Positions 1 through 6,966 of a stretch of 9,750 nt of DNA are shown here, in pieces; position 1 is the first letter of the stretch, and the number at the start of each line of letters is the position of its first letter. The translations under genes and the position numbers were made by a program. The stretch lies in contig HF989130.1 in the NCBI GenBank assembly GCA_000431275.1, positions 1 through 9,750 on the forward strand. The letters run 5' to 3'. A model generated the notes under the pieces. It saw only the letters and a list, made by a program, of their open reading frames with translations. It made no database searches and had not been told where the DNA came from. This stretch comes from Prevotella sp. CAG:755. GTDB lineage: Bacteria > Bacteroidota > Bacteroidia > Bacteroidales > Bacteroidaceae.

Positions 1-20
1 CGGGAGAGTAGGTCGCCGCC
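1..20 (+). rRNA. rrf: 5S ribosomal RNA, 3' end only (partial)
   Basis: The first bases (GGGAGAGTAGGTCGCCGCC) match the conserved 3' end of Bacteroidetes 5S rRNA as I remember it. They are followed at once by a T-run, and 20 bases later by a strong terminator, as expected at the end of an rRNA operon. The rest of the 5S gene and the upstream 23S and 16S genes lie outside the window. The exact 3' end is uncertain by a few bases. Confidence 0.85.
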
Positions 21-38
21 TTTTTTATGGATAGTAAG

Positions 39-90
39 ATCCCGTCCCCCTCACAGGCCGAGCGGCCCGAGGGGGACGGGATTCTTTTTT
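39..90 (+). terminator. Rho-independent terminator of the rRNA operon
   Basis: A perfect 14-bp GC-rich stem pairs 39-52 with 69-82. The 16-base apical part can form a further GGCC/GGCC hairpin (56-59 with 64-67). A T-rich tract (TTCTTTTTT) ends at 90. Placed about 20 bases after the 5S end, it is the natural stop for the rRNA transcript. Confidence 0.9.
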
Positions 91-655
91 GCGGCGTGAC
101 GGCGTGCCGTCCCTGTCCTCTTCCTCCCCGCGCAGGTGGCGGCGGACCTTCCGCGCAGGCAGGGGACCTGTATACCGGCGTTTAGAGTAATTTATGCCTC
201 CAATTATATAGTAAAATCGATTTCTAGTTGTCGTGTCGGCTTGATTTCCTTTCTACCTTTTTTCAAGTTGGAACAAGATCTTGATAGTTTTTCTTTCAAT
301 CAGTTTAATTCAATAAAATAGCGGTATCTTGATTGTAACTGTCTGGAATGGCTTTGGTGCATTCTCCGATGGACTTATTCGGCTTATCCTTTGACCGATG
401 TAGCGAAGTGAGTGAGAGTTTCCGTTGTTTTCGAAGGCAGTTGGCTGTGTGGATGTCACAGCGCAGAGAGAAGGACCGTTGGTATGTACTAACTGTCGAA
501 GAGATTTTGTCGTGACTTGCTTTTCTGCACGCTATATTGGAAATACCTAAAGTGAGCGGCAGGGAGTAGGTCTGTCCTGGCATCGTGAGTCGTCTGCCAT
601 GTCAATTTATTCACCTTTTCTTCTTTGCATCAACTGTGATATTCCGGGAAAGCAC
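91..655. other. Long intergenic region between rRNA operon and DUF4301 gene; no gene seen
   Basis: I see no convincing gene on either strand in these ~565 bases. The first ~90 bases are GC-rich and hold a short inverted repeat (GACGGC at 98-103, GCCGTC at 106-111) and a direct repeat CCGCGCAGG at 128-136 and 151-159. From about 181 to 330 the sequence turns AT-rich. Open frames of 61 codons (136-321, +) and 92 codons (305-583, -) have no recognisable protein features. No tRNA cloverleaf was recognised by eye. An untranslated small RNA cannot be excluded. Confidence 0.6.
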
Positions 656-663
656 TATCTTTG
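656..663 (+). promoter_or_regulatory. Putative -7 box of the DUF4301 gene promoter
   Basis: TATCTTTG fits the Bacteroidetes -7 consensus TAnnTTTG exactly. A TTTG lies at 624-627, but its 28-base gap is longer than the usual 19-21, so the -33 element is weak or absent. Transcription would start near 668-672, which argues against protein starts at 585 or 669 and leaves a short leader before ATG 693 or 723. Confidence 0.55.
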
Positions 664-722
664 TAGACATGAAACCGCCTGTGGGGCGTATCATGTCGAA
701 GTTGAACTTAAAATATAATGCT

Positions 723-2240
723 ATGCTTACAGCTGAAGACAGGAAACAATTAGAGGAAAAAGGTATTAGTGAAGGCCTTTTGAATGAACAATTGGCTTGT
801 TTCAGAAACGGTTTTCCATATTTGAAGCTGAGTGCTCCAGCCTCCGTTGAGAAAGGTATCTTGCAATTGAGTGAAGAAACCTCCATCTACGAGGATATGT
901 GGGAGAAATACGTGGGAGAAGGACACAAGGTGGTCAAGTTTGTCCCGGCTTCTGGCGCAGCAAGTCGCATGTTCAAGAACATGTTTGCGTTCTTACAGGC
1001 GGAATACGACGTGCCGACGACGGATTTCGAAAAAAAGTTTTTTGAGCAAGTCCACCGCTTCGCTTTCTTTGACGATCTTGACGCAGCGTGTGTCCGCCTG
1101 TATGAGAAGCATGTGGATGAACTTGTCGCAGCAAGGGCATTCAAGCCTGTTGTGTCGGCATTGCTCGAAAAAGAGGGATTGAACTACGGCCAGCTCCCCA
1201 AAGGACTGTTGAAGTTCCACCGGTATACGAACGGCGCAAGAACGCCGCTTGAAGAGCATCTGGTAGAGGGTGCTTTGTATGCCCAAATGGCAGGTGGAAG
1301 CGTGCATATGCACTTCACTGTATCGAAGGAGCACCGTGCGCAGTTCGAACAGTTGGTGGCAGAGAAGTCTGTCGAGTATGCACAGAAATTCGGTGTAACC
1401 TACGATATCTCTTTTTCCGAACAGAAAAGCGCTACGGACACTGTGGCTGTGACGCTTGATAACGAACTTTTCCGCGACGATAGCGGGCGTTTGGTTTTCC
1501 GTCCCGGCGGACACGGTGCCCTTATCGAGAATTTGAATGACCTTGACGCCGATGTGGTCTTTATTAAAAACATTGACAACGTGGTGCCCGACCGCTTGAA
1601 GAGTACTACTGTTACTTACAAGAAAGTCATTGCCGGTGTGCTTGTGCAGTTGCAGCATCAAGCTTACGATTACCTCCGCAAATTGGATAGCGGCATGTAT
1701 AGCATGGATGAACTTCTCGAGATGCTACAGTTTGTCCAAAAGAAGTTGTTCTGTAAGAATCCGAGTACCAAAACGCTTGAAGATACAGAACTGGCCATCT
1801 ATCTGCGTCAGAAACTTAACCGACCTATTCGCGTGTGTGGCATGGTGCGTAATGTCGGTGAACCCGGTGGTGGACCGTTCTTGGCCTACAATCCAGACGG
1901 AACTATCTCTCTGCAAATTCTTGAAAGTTCACAGATTGACATGTCAGATCCCGAGGCAAAAGCCATGTTCGAGAGAGGTACGCATTTCAATCCTGTGGAT
2001 TTGGTTTGCGGTGTACGCGATTACAAGGGAGGTAAGTTTAATCTTCCGGATTACGTCGACAAGGCGACGGGATTCATCTCGCAGAAATCGAAAAACGGCC
2101 GCGAGTTGAAAGCACTCGAGCTTCCAGGTCTTTGGAATGGTGCGATGAGCAATTGGAATACGGTTTTCGTTGAAGTGCCTTTGGAGACATTTAATCCTGT
2201 TAAAACAGTCAACGATTTGCTCAGGGAGCAGCATCAGTAA
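723..2240 (+). CDS. DUF4301 family protein, possible nucleotidyltransferase-like fold
   Basis: This 505-residue protein matches the DUF4301 family by remembered motifs and by length (about 500-510). It has no signal peptide and should be cytoplasmic. Conserved blocks are VPASGAASRM (74-83), KFHRY (164-168), RPGGHGAL (260-267), FIKNIDN (280-286), VRNVGEPGGGPF (375-386) and THFNPVDLVC (420-429). The family's function is not established as far as I know. The order of a glycine-rich loop with Arg-Met, a PGGHG loop and a late N-x-D resembles UDP-sugar pyrophosphorylases (GT-A fold); that is inference. I chose ATG 723 because family members start at about MLT.ED and the upstream bases are A-rich. 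ATG 693 (ten residues longer) is a real alternative. The open frame back to 585 would precede the likely promoter. The gene stands alone between its own -7 box and a strong terminator. Confidence 0.85.
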   Translation: MLTAEDRKQLEEKGISEGLLNEQLACFRNGFPYLKLSAPASVEKGILQLSEETSIYEDMWEKYVGEGHKVVKFVPASGAASRMFKNMFAFLQAEYDVPTTDFEKKFFEQVHRFAFFDDLDAACVRLYEKHVDELVAARAFKPVVSALLEKEGLNYGQLPKGLLKFHRYTNGARTPLEEHLVEGALYAQMAGGSVHMHFTVSKEHRAQFEQLVAEKSVEYAQKFGVTYDISFSEQKSATDTVAVTLDNELFRDDSGRLVFRPGGHGALIENLNDLDADVVFIKNIDNVVPDRLKSTTVTYKKVIAGVLVQLQHQAYDYLRKLDSGMYSMDELLEMLQFVQKKLFCKNPSTKTLEDTELAIYLRQKLNRPIRVCGMVRNVGEPGGGPFLAYNPDGTISLQILESSQIDMSDPEAKAMFERGTHFNPVDLVCGVRDYKGGKFNLPDYVDKATGFISQKSKNGRELKALELPGLWNGAMSNWNTVFVEVPLETFNPVKTVNDLLREQHQ

Positions 2241-2265
2241 GTTCAAGCTTTCTTATAGCTTGAGA

Positions 2266-2314
2266 AAAAAACTTTCCCCACGTAATGGCTGCCATTACGT
2301 GGGGAAAGTTTTTT
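2266..2314. terminator. Bidirectional rho-independent terminator between convergent genes
   Basis: A perfect inverted repeat with 24-base arms (2266-2289 and 2291-2314) surrounds a single T, so the real loop is about 3 bases after fraying (GG-CTG-CC). The arms start with A6 and end with T6, so each transcript gets a hairpin followed by a U-tract. It serves the rightward DUF4301 gene (stop at 2240) and the leftward trpB (stop at 2352). Confidence 0.92.
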
Positions 2315-2351
2315 GGTGAGATATGAAGCTGGTTTTACGATCAGCACAGTT

Positions 2352-3719
2352 TCATTGCAATGGCTCAACGTCTTTCAAGAAATGGGCGATATCGCTGTCG
2401 CTGGGGGCATAGTCCACCAAGTCGCCGGCGAGGAAGCGGTCGTAGCTGGCCATGTCGATTAGGCCGTGGCCAGAGAGGTTGAAGAGAAGCACTTTCTTTT
2501 CGCCGGCTTCTTTGCACTTGATGGCTTCGCGGATGGTAGCGGCGATGGCGTGGCAGGATTCCGGTGCGGGAACTATTCCTTCGGCCTGTGCAAATAGTAC
2601 ACCCGATTTGAAACTTTCAGTTTGCTGGATGTCGACTCCTTTCAGATAGCCGTCTTTCAGCAGTTGTGAGATGATGACGCCCGCACCGTGGTAGCGGAGA
2701 CCGCCGGCGTGGATATTGGCTGGCATGAAGTTATGTCCGAGTGTGAACATTGGCAACAAGGGCGTGTAACCACTCTCATCACCGAAGTCGTATTCGAATT
2801 TTCCGCGCGTCAGTTTGGGACATGAGGCCGGTTCGGCGGCGATGAATTCCGTCTTCTTGCCTTCAAGGATATTGTGGCGCATGAACGGAAATGCGATGCC
2901 GCTGAAATTGGAGCCACCGCCGAAGCAGGCAATCACTTTGTCGGGATATTCGCCGGCCATTTCCATCTGTTTCTCGGCTTCGAGACCGATGATGGTCTGA
3001 TGAAGAGCAACGTGGTTCATGACGGAACCGAGGGCGTACTTGCAGTTTGGTGTGGTGCGCGCCAGTTCGATGGCCTCGGATATGGCTGTTCCTAGTGATC
3101 CGTTGCATGTGGGGTCGACGGTGAGGATGTCCTTGCCTGCCCTCGTCGACATTGAAGGGCTCGGTGTTACCTGCGCGCCGAACGTCTGCATCAGCGAACG
3201 ACGGTAGGGTTTTTGCTCGTAGCTGATCTTTACCATATAGACGGCGAGTTCCAGCCCGAACACACTGCAAGCGTAAGCTAGGGCAGTGCCCCATTGCCCG
3301 GCTCCTGTTTCGGTCGTGACGTTGGTCACACCTTCTTTCTTGCAATAGTAAGCCTGTGCCAAAGCCGAGTTGAGCTTATGCGATCCGACAGGGCTGACGC
3401 TCTCGTTCTTGAAGTAGATGTGCGCTGGTGTGTCGAGCGCTTTCTCCAAGCCATAGGCACGGACGAGCGGTGTGGAGCGATAGTATTTGTACATCTCGCG
3501 CACCTCTTCGGGGATGTCTATCCAAGCGTGCGTCTGGTCGAGTTCCTGACGTGCACATTCCTCGTTGAATATCGGGAACAAGTCTTCTGCATGCAGGGGC
3601 TGGTGGTTGGCAGGATTCAGCAGCGGCATGGGTTTGTTCACCATGTCGGCCTGGATGTTGTACCACTGTGTGGGGATTTCTTTTTCGGTCAAAAGAAATC
3701 GTTTCGTCTTTGTTTCCAT
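2352..3719 (-). CDS. trpB: TrpB2-type tryptophan synthase beta chain (PLP-dependent)
   Basis: The 455-residue product has the features of the TrpB-like (TrpB2, 'trpB_rel') family. The N-terminus is extended relative to classical TrpB, and SHKLNSAL (113-120) puts the PLP-binding lysine at 115. ETGAGQWG (137-144) holds the catalytic glutamate 137, where classical TrpB has ETGAGQHG. GGGSN (267-271) is the phosphate-binding loop of PLP, and NLSGHG (414-419) lies near the cofactor ring. The expected reaction is indole plus L-serine to L-tryptophan in the cytoplasm; some TrpB2 enzymes use other serine forms or act without TrpA. No trpA or other trp gene is in the window, so this looks like a stand-alone, possibly indole-salvaging copy. 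It starts at ATG 3719, about 25 bases from a -7 box, and ends at the shared terminator at 2266-2314. Length is normal and no key residue is missing. Confidence 0.93.
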   Translation of the reverse strand: METKTKRFLLTEKEIPTQWYNIQADMVNKPMPLLNPANHQPLHAEDLFPIFNEECARQELDQTHAWIDIPEEVREMYKYYRSTPLVRAYGLEKALDTPAHIYFKNESVSPVGSHKLNSALAQAYYCKKEGVTNVTTETGAGQWGTALAYACSVFGLELAVYMVKISYEQKPYRRSLMQTFGAQVTPSPSMSTRAGKDILTVDPTCNGSLGTAISEAIELARTTPNCKYALGSVMNHVALHQTIIGLEAEKQMEMAGEYPDKVIACFGGGSNFSGIAFPFMRHNILEGKKTEFIAAEPASCPKLTRGKFEYDFGDESGYTPLLPMFTLGHNFMPANIHAGGLRYHGAGVIISQLLKDGYLKGVDIQQTESFKSGVLFAQAEGIVPAPESCHAIAATIREAIKCKEAGEKKVLLFNLSGHGLIDMASYDRFLAGDLVDYAPSDSDIAHFLKDVEPLQ

Positions 3720-3744
3720 GTTTTATCGGTTAGGGATAACGGAG

Positions 3745-3752
3745 CAAAAGTA
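3745..3752 (-). promoter_or_regulatory. Putative -7 box of the trpB promoter
   Basis: On the minus strand this reads TACTTTTG, an exact fit to TAnnTTTG, with trpB's ATG about 25 bases downstream. No clear TTTG -33 box lies at the usual distance. The box sits in one arm of an 8-bp inverted repeat (3746-3753 and 3774-3781). Confidence 0.55.
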
Positions 3753-3784
3753 GTAAAAAAACAGCAAGCAGACCTACTTTTTGA

Positions 3785-5425
3785 TTATTTTATAATGAGA
3801 GGACTGTGCATGACGAGTTCTGTGCATACGGCCAAGGTGGTACAGCCGATGAACAGGTAGGCGTTGGCGCGTCGCCGGCGGACCAACCATAGCGTGGCTG
3901 CAACAATGGTGGCATAAGCCATGACTACTCCTGCCGTCGACGGTCTGAACGTCAAATAGGCATAAGGCCATGACGCGATGGCGCCCATTGCCGCGTTCAT
4001 GGCTTCGGCAGTCCATCCCATGGTGTGTCCGATACAGTCCTGTACAGGGTCGGCCGGAATGATGAAAAAAGGAATGGCCAGTACGAGTATGGCCGTCGAA
4101 GCCGGAATGGCGACAAGGTTGGCCATGAGAAAGTAGAGTGGAACGGTCTGGAAATAGTATGCTACCAGCGGGGCAACCACGATTTGTGCGACGACGGGCA
4201 GCGTGACGAACGACGTGAGGAGGCGGGTGAGCCATGTGCCAGGTTCGGGCGTGAGCAGGGGAAGGATAAGCAGAATGGCGGCTACGGAGAGGAACGAGAG
4301 TTGGAAACTGACGTCGAAAAGCGCCATCGGTGCACAAAGCAAGATGAAAAAGGCCGCTGTGGCGAGGCTGTTGAACGATGCGTTCGGCCGTTGGCTCATG
4401 TCGGCCAGGCAGAGGATAGAGTACATTGTCGTGGAACGCACTAGTGACACCGGCAGTCCTGCCAGCAGTGCGAAGGCCCAGAGGCCTGCTATGGCGAGAA
4501 GGTGGCTGGCGGTGCGCGTGGTTCGGCGTGAGCATCTGTCGAGTACGAGCAGTTTGGCCACACCGAACAGAATGCTCAGATGGAGGCCTGAAAGAGAGAG
4601 CACGTGGCTGGCTCCGGTCTGGGAATAGGCGTCGCGCGTCGGGCGGTCAATTTCGCTGGTGTCACCCAAAGTCAAGGCTGTGATAACGCTTCGTCCGCTG
4701 CCTGCGACGTGATCGACGTATTGGTCGATAAGACGGTCGCGCAGACTGAGGGCAACAAGGCGCAACCGTGTGAACAGAGGGAGTGTGCTTCGCAGCGTAT
4801 CGGCCTCAGATTCCGGGAGTAACTGCCATGAGTGTGCGGGGCAGAACGCTTGTCCGCTGATGCCGTGTCGGCGCAGATAGGTGGCGTAGTCGAACGTCGG
4901 GTCAGCCACGAAATTATATGGTGGTCTTATCGTTGTGCTGATTAGGAGAACTTGGCCGGCAGCCAGCGAGAGGGGGCGGATGTCGTGGCTCGTCGGGAGG
5001 CTGATGCGTACCAAACGTCCGTCGGACATCCCTCCTTTCAGGTATACTGTTGTGCTGACCGCCCGTGCGCTGGGCTTTGGGTTTTCGATGATGACGGCAT
5101 ATGTCGTCACTCTCGTGTGTTCCGGCCATGTTTTGGTCACCTTGTTATGGCTGTTGATGCACAACGCTGATCCCATGAAGAAAAAGAAAAGGAATGTGCA
5201 TCCTCCGAAAGTTACCGATAGCCATGACCGTCGGAAAGAGGTCGGGCGATCCGACCACCATGCGCCGATGGCTGCCGCCGTCGCGACGAGGACAGCGCCC
5301 CAGAATCCGATGGCTCTGACCGCGCCACACCATTCGGCTGTTGCTATCCCTGCGGATAATGCCAGTGTAGGGCCGAGGACAGGGGTGTTGCGGAGCAGGC
5401 CGCCCGCAGCATTTAGCGCGTGCAA
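3785..5425 (-). CDS. comEC: ComEC/Rec2-family DNA-uptake channel protein, short form
   Basis: This 546-residue polytopic membrane protein belongs to the ComEC/Rec2 family, which carries single-stranded DNA across the inner membrane in natural transformation. Membrane segments near the N-terminus (about 18-90) flank a DUF4131/OB-like soluble region (about 100-205) that includes FDYATYLRRHGISGQAF (178-194). The Competence domain follows, with LTLGDTSEID (251-260), HVLSLSGLHLSI (274-285), SLVRSTTMY (327-335) and FDVSFQLSFLSVAAI (370-384), then a bundle of hydrophobic helices to the end. No C-terminal metallo-beta-lactamase domain is present, a domain many ComEC proteins have. The start is a TTG at 5425 overlapping the last 13 bases of rpe. 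The only nearby ATG, right after the rpe stop codon, is in another frame that closes quickly. The overlap implies translational coupling to rpe. In Bacteroidetes a role in competence is often assumed but rarely shown. Confidence 0.9.
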   Translation of the reverse strand: MHALNAAGGLLRNTPVLGPTLALSAGIATAEWCGAVRAIGFWGAVLVATAAAIGAWWSDRPTSFRRSWLSVTFGGCTFLFFFFMGSALCINSHNKVTKTWPEHTRVTTYAVIIENPKPSARAVSTTVYLKGGMSDGRLVRISLPTSHDIRPLSLAAGQVLLISTTIRPPYNFVADPTFDYATYLRRHGISGQAFCPAHSWQLLPESEADTLRSTLPLFTRLRLVALSLRDRLIDQYVDHVAGSGRSVITALTLGDTSEIDRPTRDAYSQTGASHVLSLSGLHLSILFGVAKLLVLDRCSRRTTRTASHLLAIAGLWAFALLAGLPVSLVRSTTMYSILCLADMSQRPNASFNSLATAAFFILLCAPMALFDVSFQLSFLSVAAILLILPLLTPEPGTWLTRLLTSFVTLPVVAQIVVAPLVAYYFQTVPLYFLMANLVAIPASTAILVLAIPFFIIPADPVQDCIGHTMGWTAEAMNAAMGAIASWPYAYLTFRPSTAGVVMAYATIVAATLWLVRRRRANAYLFIGCTTLAVCTELVMHSPLIIK

Positions 5426-6075
5426 AGCGTTTTGAGGATACTGATTTCGGCTTGCGGGTCGTCAGCGCCGAATACGGCGCTCCCGGCCACCAGCACATCA
5501 GCTCCGGCCTCAGCTAGCAGCGGAGCCGTCGTGCGGTTCACACCGCCGTCGATTTCAATAAGCGCGTGCGACCTTGTGCGGTCCAGCAGGTCGCGCAGGC
5601 GGCGTGTCTTGTCGAGTGTGTGCTCAATGAACTTCTGGCCTCCGAAACCCGGGTTGACTGACATAAGCATCACCAAGTCGAGGTCGGCGGCGATTTCTTC
5701 GAGCAGGCATACCGGCGTGTGCGGGTTCAGTGTCACGCCTGCCATCATCCCTTCATCCTTGATTTGTTGGACGACGCGGTGCAAGTGCGTGCATGCCTCG
5801 TAGTGCACGTTCATCACGAGGGCGCCGAGTGCCTTGACTTGTTTGACGAATTTCTCAGGTTCAACAATCATCAGGTGCACGTCGAGGGGTTTGCGCGCCG
5901 TGCGGGCCATCGCTTGCATCACAGGGAAGCCGAACGAGATGTTCGGCACGAATACGCCGTCCATCACGTCGAGATGCAGCCAGTCGCATTCGCTTTGGTT
6001 CATCCGTTCGATGTCGCGGTCAAGGTTTCCGAAGTCGGCCGACAAGACCGAGGGGGCTATCATTGGGGGTTGCAT
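5413..6075 (-). CDS. rpe: Ribulose-phosphate 3-epimerase
   Basis: The 220-residue enzyme interconverts D-ribulose 5-phosphate and D-xylulose 5-phosphate in the pentose phosphate pathway (cytoplasmic TIM barrel). Family motifs are all present: IAPSVLSADF (6-15), HLDVMDGVFVPN (34-45) with metal-binding His34 and catalytic Asp36, LDVHLM (64-69) with His67, MSVNPGFGGQKF (138-149), EIDGGVN (174-180) with catalytic Asp176, and AGSAVFG (197-203) for the phosphate. The frame is open to 6126, but the start at 6075 gives the normal family length and N-terminus, and the upstream ATG lies before the promoter's -7 box. ATG 6063, directly before IAPSVLS, is a less likely alternative. It is the first gene of a probable operon with comEC, which begins inside its last codons. 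Confidence 0.96.
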   Translation of the reverse strand: MQPPMIAPSVLSADFGNLDRDIERMNQSECDWLHLDVMDGVFVPNISFGFPVMQAMARTARKPLDVHLMIVEPEKFVKQVKALGALVMNVHYEACTHLHRVVQQIKDEGMMAGVTLNPHTPVCLLEEIAADLDLVMLMSVNPGFGGQKFIEHTLDKTRRLRDLLDRTRSHALIEIDGGVNRTTAPLLAEAGADVLVAGSAVFGADDPQAEISILKTLCTR

Positions 6076-6102
6076 GGGCTTTGAATGCTGTTTTGACAGC
6101 CG

Positions 6103-6110
6103 CAAAGGTA
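6103..6110 (-). promoter_or_regulatory. -7 box of the rpe-comEC promoter
   Basis: On the minus strand this is TACCTTTG, the commonest form of the Bacteroidetes TAnnTTTG -7 box, about 28 bases before the rpe ATG at 6075. No good TTTG -33 box is visible at 19-21 bases. The box decides against the longer rpe frame starting at 6126. Confidence 0.65.
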
Positions 6111-6178
6111 CGAAAGTTTCAGACAATTAAGTTTGTTTTTCGGACAAAGCTTGACGCCGTATGACTCCTTGTGTACGC

Positions 6179-6239
6179 AAAAAAGCCAAGCCTCTCTTCC
6201 TATGGGCGAGCGGTCTCGTTGAGGAAGGAAAGGCTTGGC
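6179..6239 (-). terminator. Rho-independent terminator of the PEGA/jelly-roll operon
   Basis: Read leftward, GCCAAGCCT (6239-6231) pairs with AGGCTTGGC (6193-6185). The stem can extend inward with CTTCC (6227-6223) against GGAAG (6200-6196). Six Ts (6184-6179) follow the hairpin on the minus strand. It begins 19 bases after the stop codon of the gene ending at 6258 and separates that operon from rpe. Confidence 0.85.
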
Positions 6240-6257
6240 ATGCTCTCGGGAATAATC

Positions 6258-6914
6258 TTAAAGTTGCGTGAACTCTATGTCATCCACAACGAGTTTCTGT
6301 TTCCCGAATGTGTAGAATCCCATTCCGCTGTAGCTGAGCGGCATGTAACGAACCTTCATGATGGGCATTCCATCGACGGTGAACGTGAGCTGGTTGCCGT
6401 CGCTTTCAAGTACCCACTCTTGGTCTACTTTCTTCATGTTCGTCCATTTCACACCTTGTTCTATGTGTCCTACGACAGTGCCGTTTTCGTATCGGTTGAA
6501 ACTTACCATTTCGTTATTGAAAGTGAAACAATAAAAATTCCCGCCGTCGCGGTAATTAAAGACAAAACCGGCGATGCGGTCGGAAGCCAATTTGCCGATG
6601 TTGACGTGCGTGGTCACTTTGAATGGTTTGAGCACATCGAGCGGCGCGTAGGCGTGTGTTTCGAAAAAGGTGTTCTCACCTACTTTCGTGGCCACTCCGC
6701 TTGCGGCTGTCAGCAGGATGGAAAGCCCTTTCTTTTCTCCTTTTGATTCCACTGTCAGGACGCCTTGGTCGATGATGGCCGACCCGTTGTTGCTTTCATA
6801 AGCACATTCTGTCCATTCAAGCGAGTTGCTGTCGAATGTTTCTTTGTAAGTTTGTGCTTGTACGAATGTCGCTCCTACGCTGGCGACGAGTACGATGAGT
6901 AATGCTTTTTTCAT
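6258..6914 (-). CDS. Secreted all-beta protein, LamG/jelly-roll-like, function unknown
   Basis: The 218-residue product has a clear signal peptide (MKKALL, hydrophobic core, VQA before Gln21), so it should reach the periplasm or beyond. No lipobox cysteine is present. The rest looks like one beta-sandwich domain. It has TFDSNSLEW near the mature N-terminus, alternating strands such as AGFVFNYRDGGNFYCFTFNN (115-134), and a late stretch EWVLESDGNQLTFTVDGMPI (166-185) followed by VVDDIEF. That layout resembles LamG and 3-keto-disaccharide hydrolase (DUF1080) type concanavalin-like folds, which bind or cleave glycans. I see no catalytic signature that would pick one. It is the last gene of a three-gene leftward unit, 52 bases after the gene ending at 6967, and is closed by the terminator at 6179-6239. 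The fold assignment is inference. Confidence 0.8.
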   Translation of the reverse strand: MKKALLIVLVASVGATFVQAQTYKETFDSNSLEWTECAYESNNGSAIIDQGVLTVESKGEKKGLSILLTAASGVATKVGENTFFETHAYAPLDVLKPFKVTTHVNIGKLASDRIAGFVFNYRDGGNFYCFTFNNEMVSFNRYENGTVVGHIEQGVKWTNMKKVDQEWVLESDGNQLTFTVDGMPIMKVRYMPLSYSGMGFYTFGKQKLVVDDIEFTQL

Positions 6915-6966
6915 AAGGTATGGTTTGATGGGTTAAGTTGTGGTCACAGGACTCGGTTTGCCAGAG

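Noticed and set aside
305..583. 92-codon leftward frame in the intergenic region
   Set aside because: It has no recognisable motif, signal or domain and no promoter box in front of it. It looks like chance.
585..722. N-terminal extension of the DUF4301 frame back to 585
   Set aside because: The added 46 residues are unlike the family, and a TAnnTTTG box at 656-663 would place transcription start inside the extension.
993..1661. 222-codon leftward frame inside the DUF4301 gene
   Set aside because: It is antisense to conserved family motifs on the plus strand.
3294..3860. 188-codon rightward frame opposite trpB
   Set aside because: It is the antisense shadow of a clearly conserved trpB and crosses its promoter.
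6102..6111. GTACCTTTGC on the minus strand as a CTnDOT-type integration site
   Set aside because: It is better explained as the rpe -7 promoter box, and there is no sign of an inserted element there.
6076..6126. Longer start for rpe at 6126
   Set aside because: It precedes the TACCTTTG box, and the added residues are absent from typical Rpe proteins.
6171..6746. 191-codon rightward frame opposite the jelly-roll gene
   Set aside because: The opposite strand has a signal peptide and a domain-like sequence, and this frame runs through that gene's terminator.
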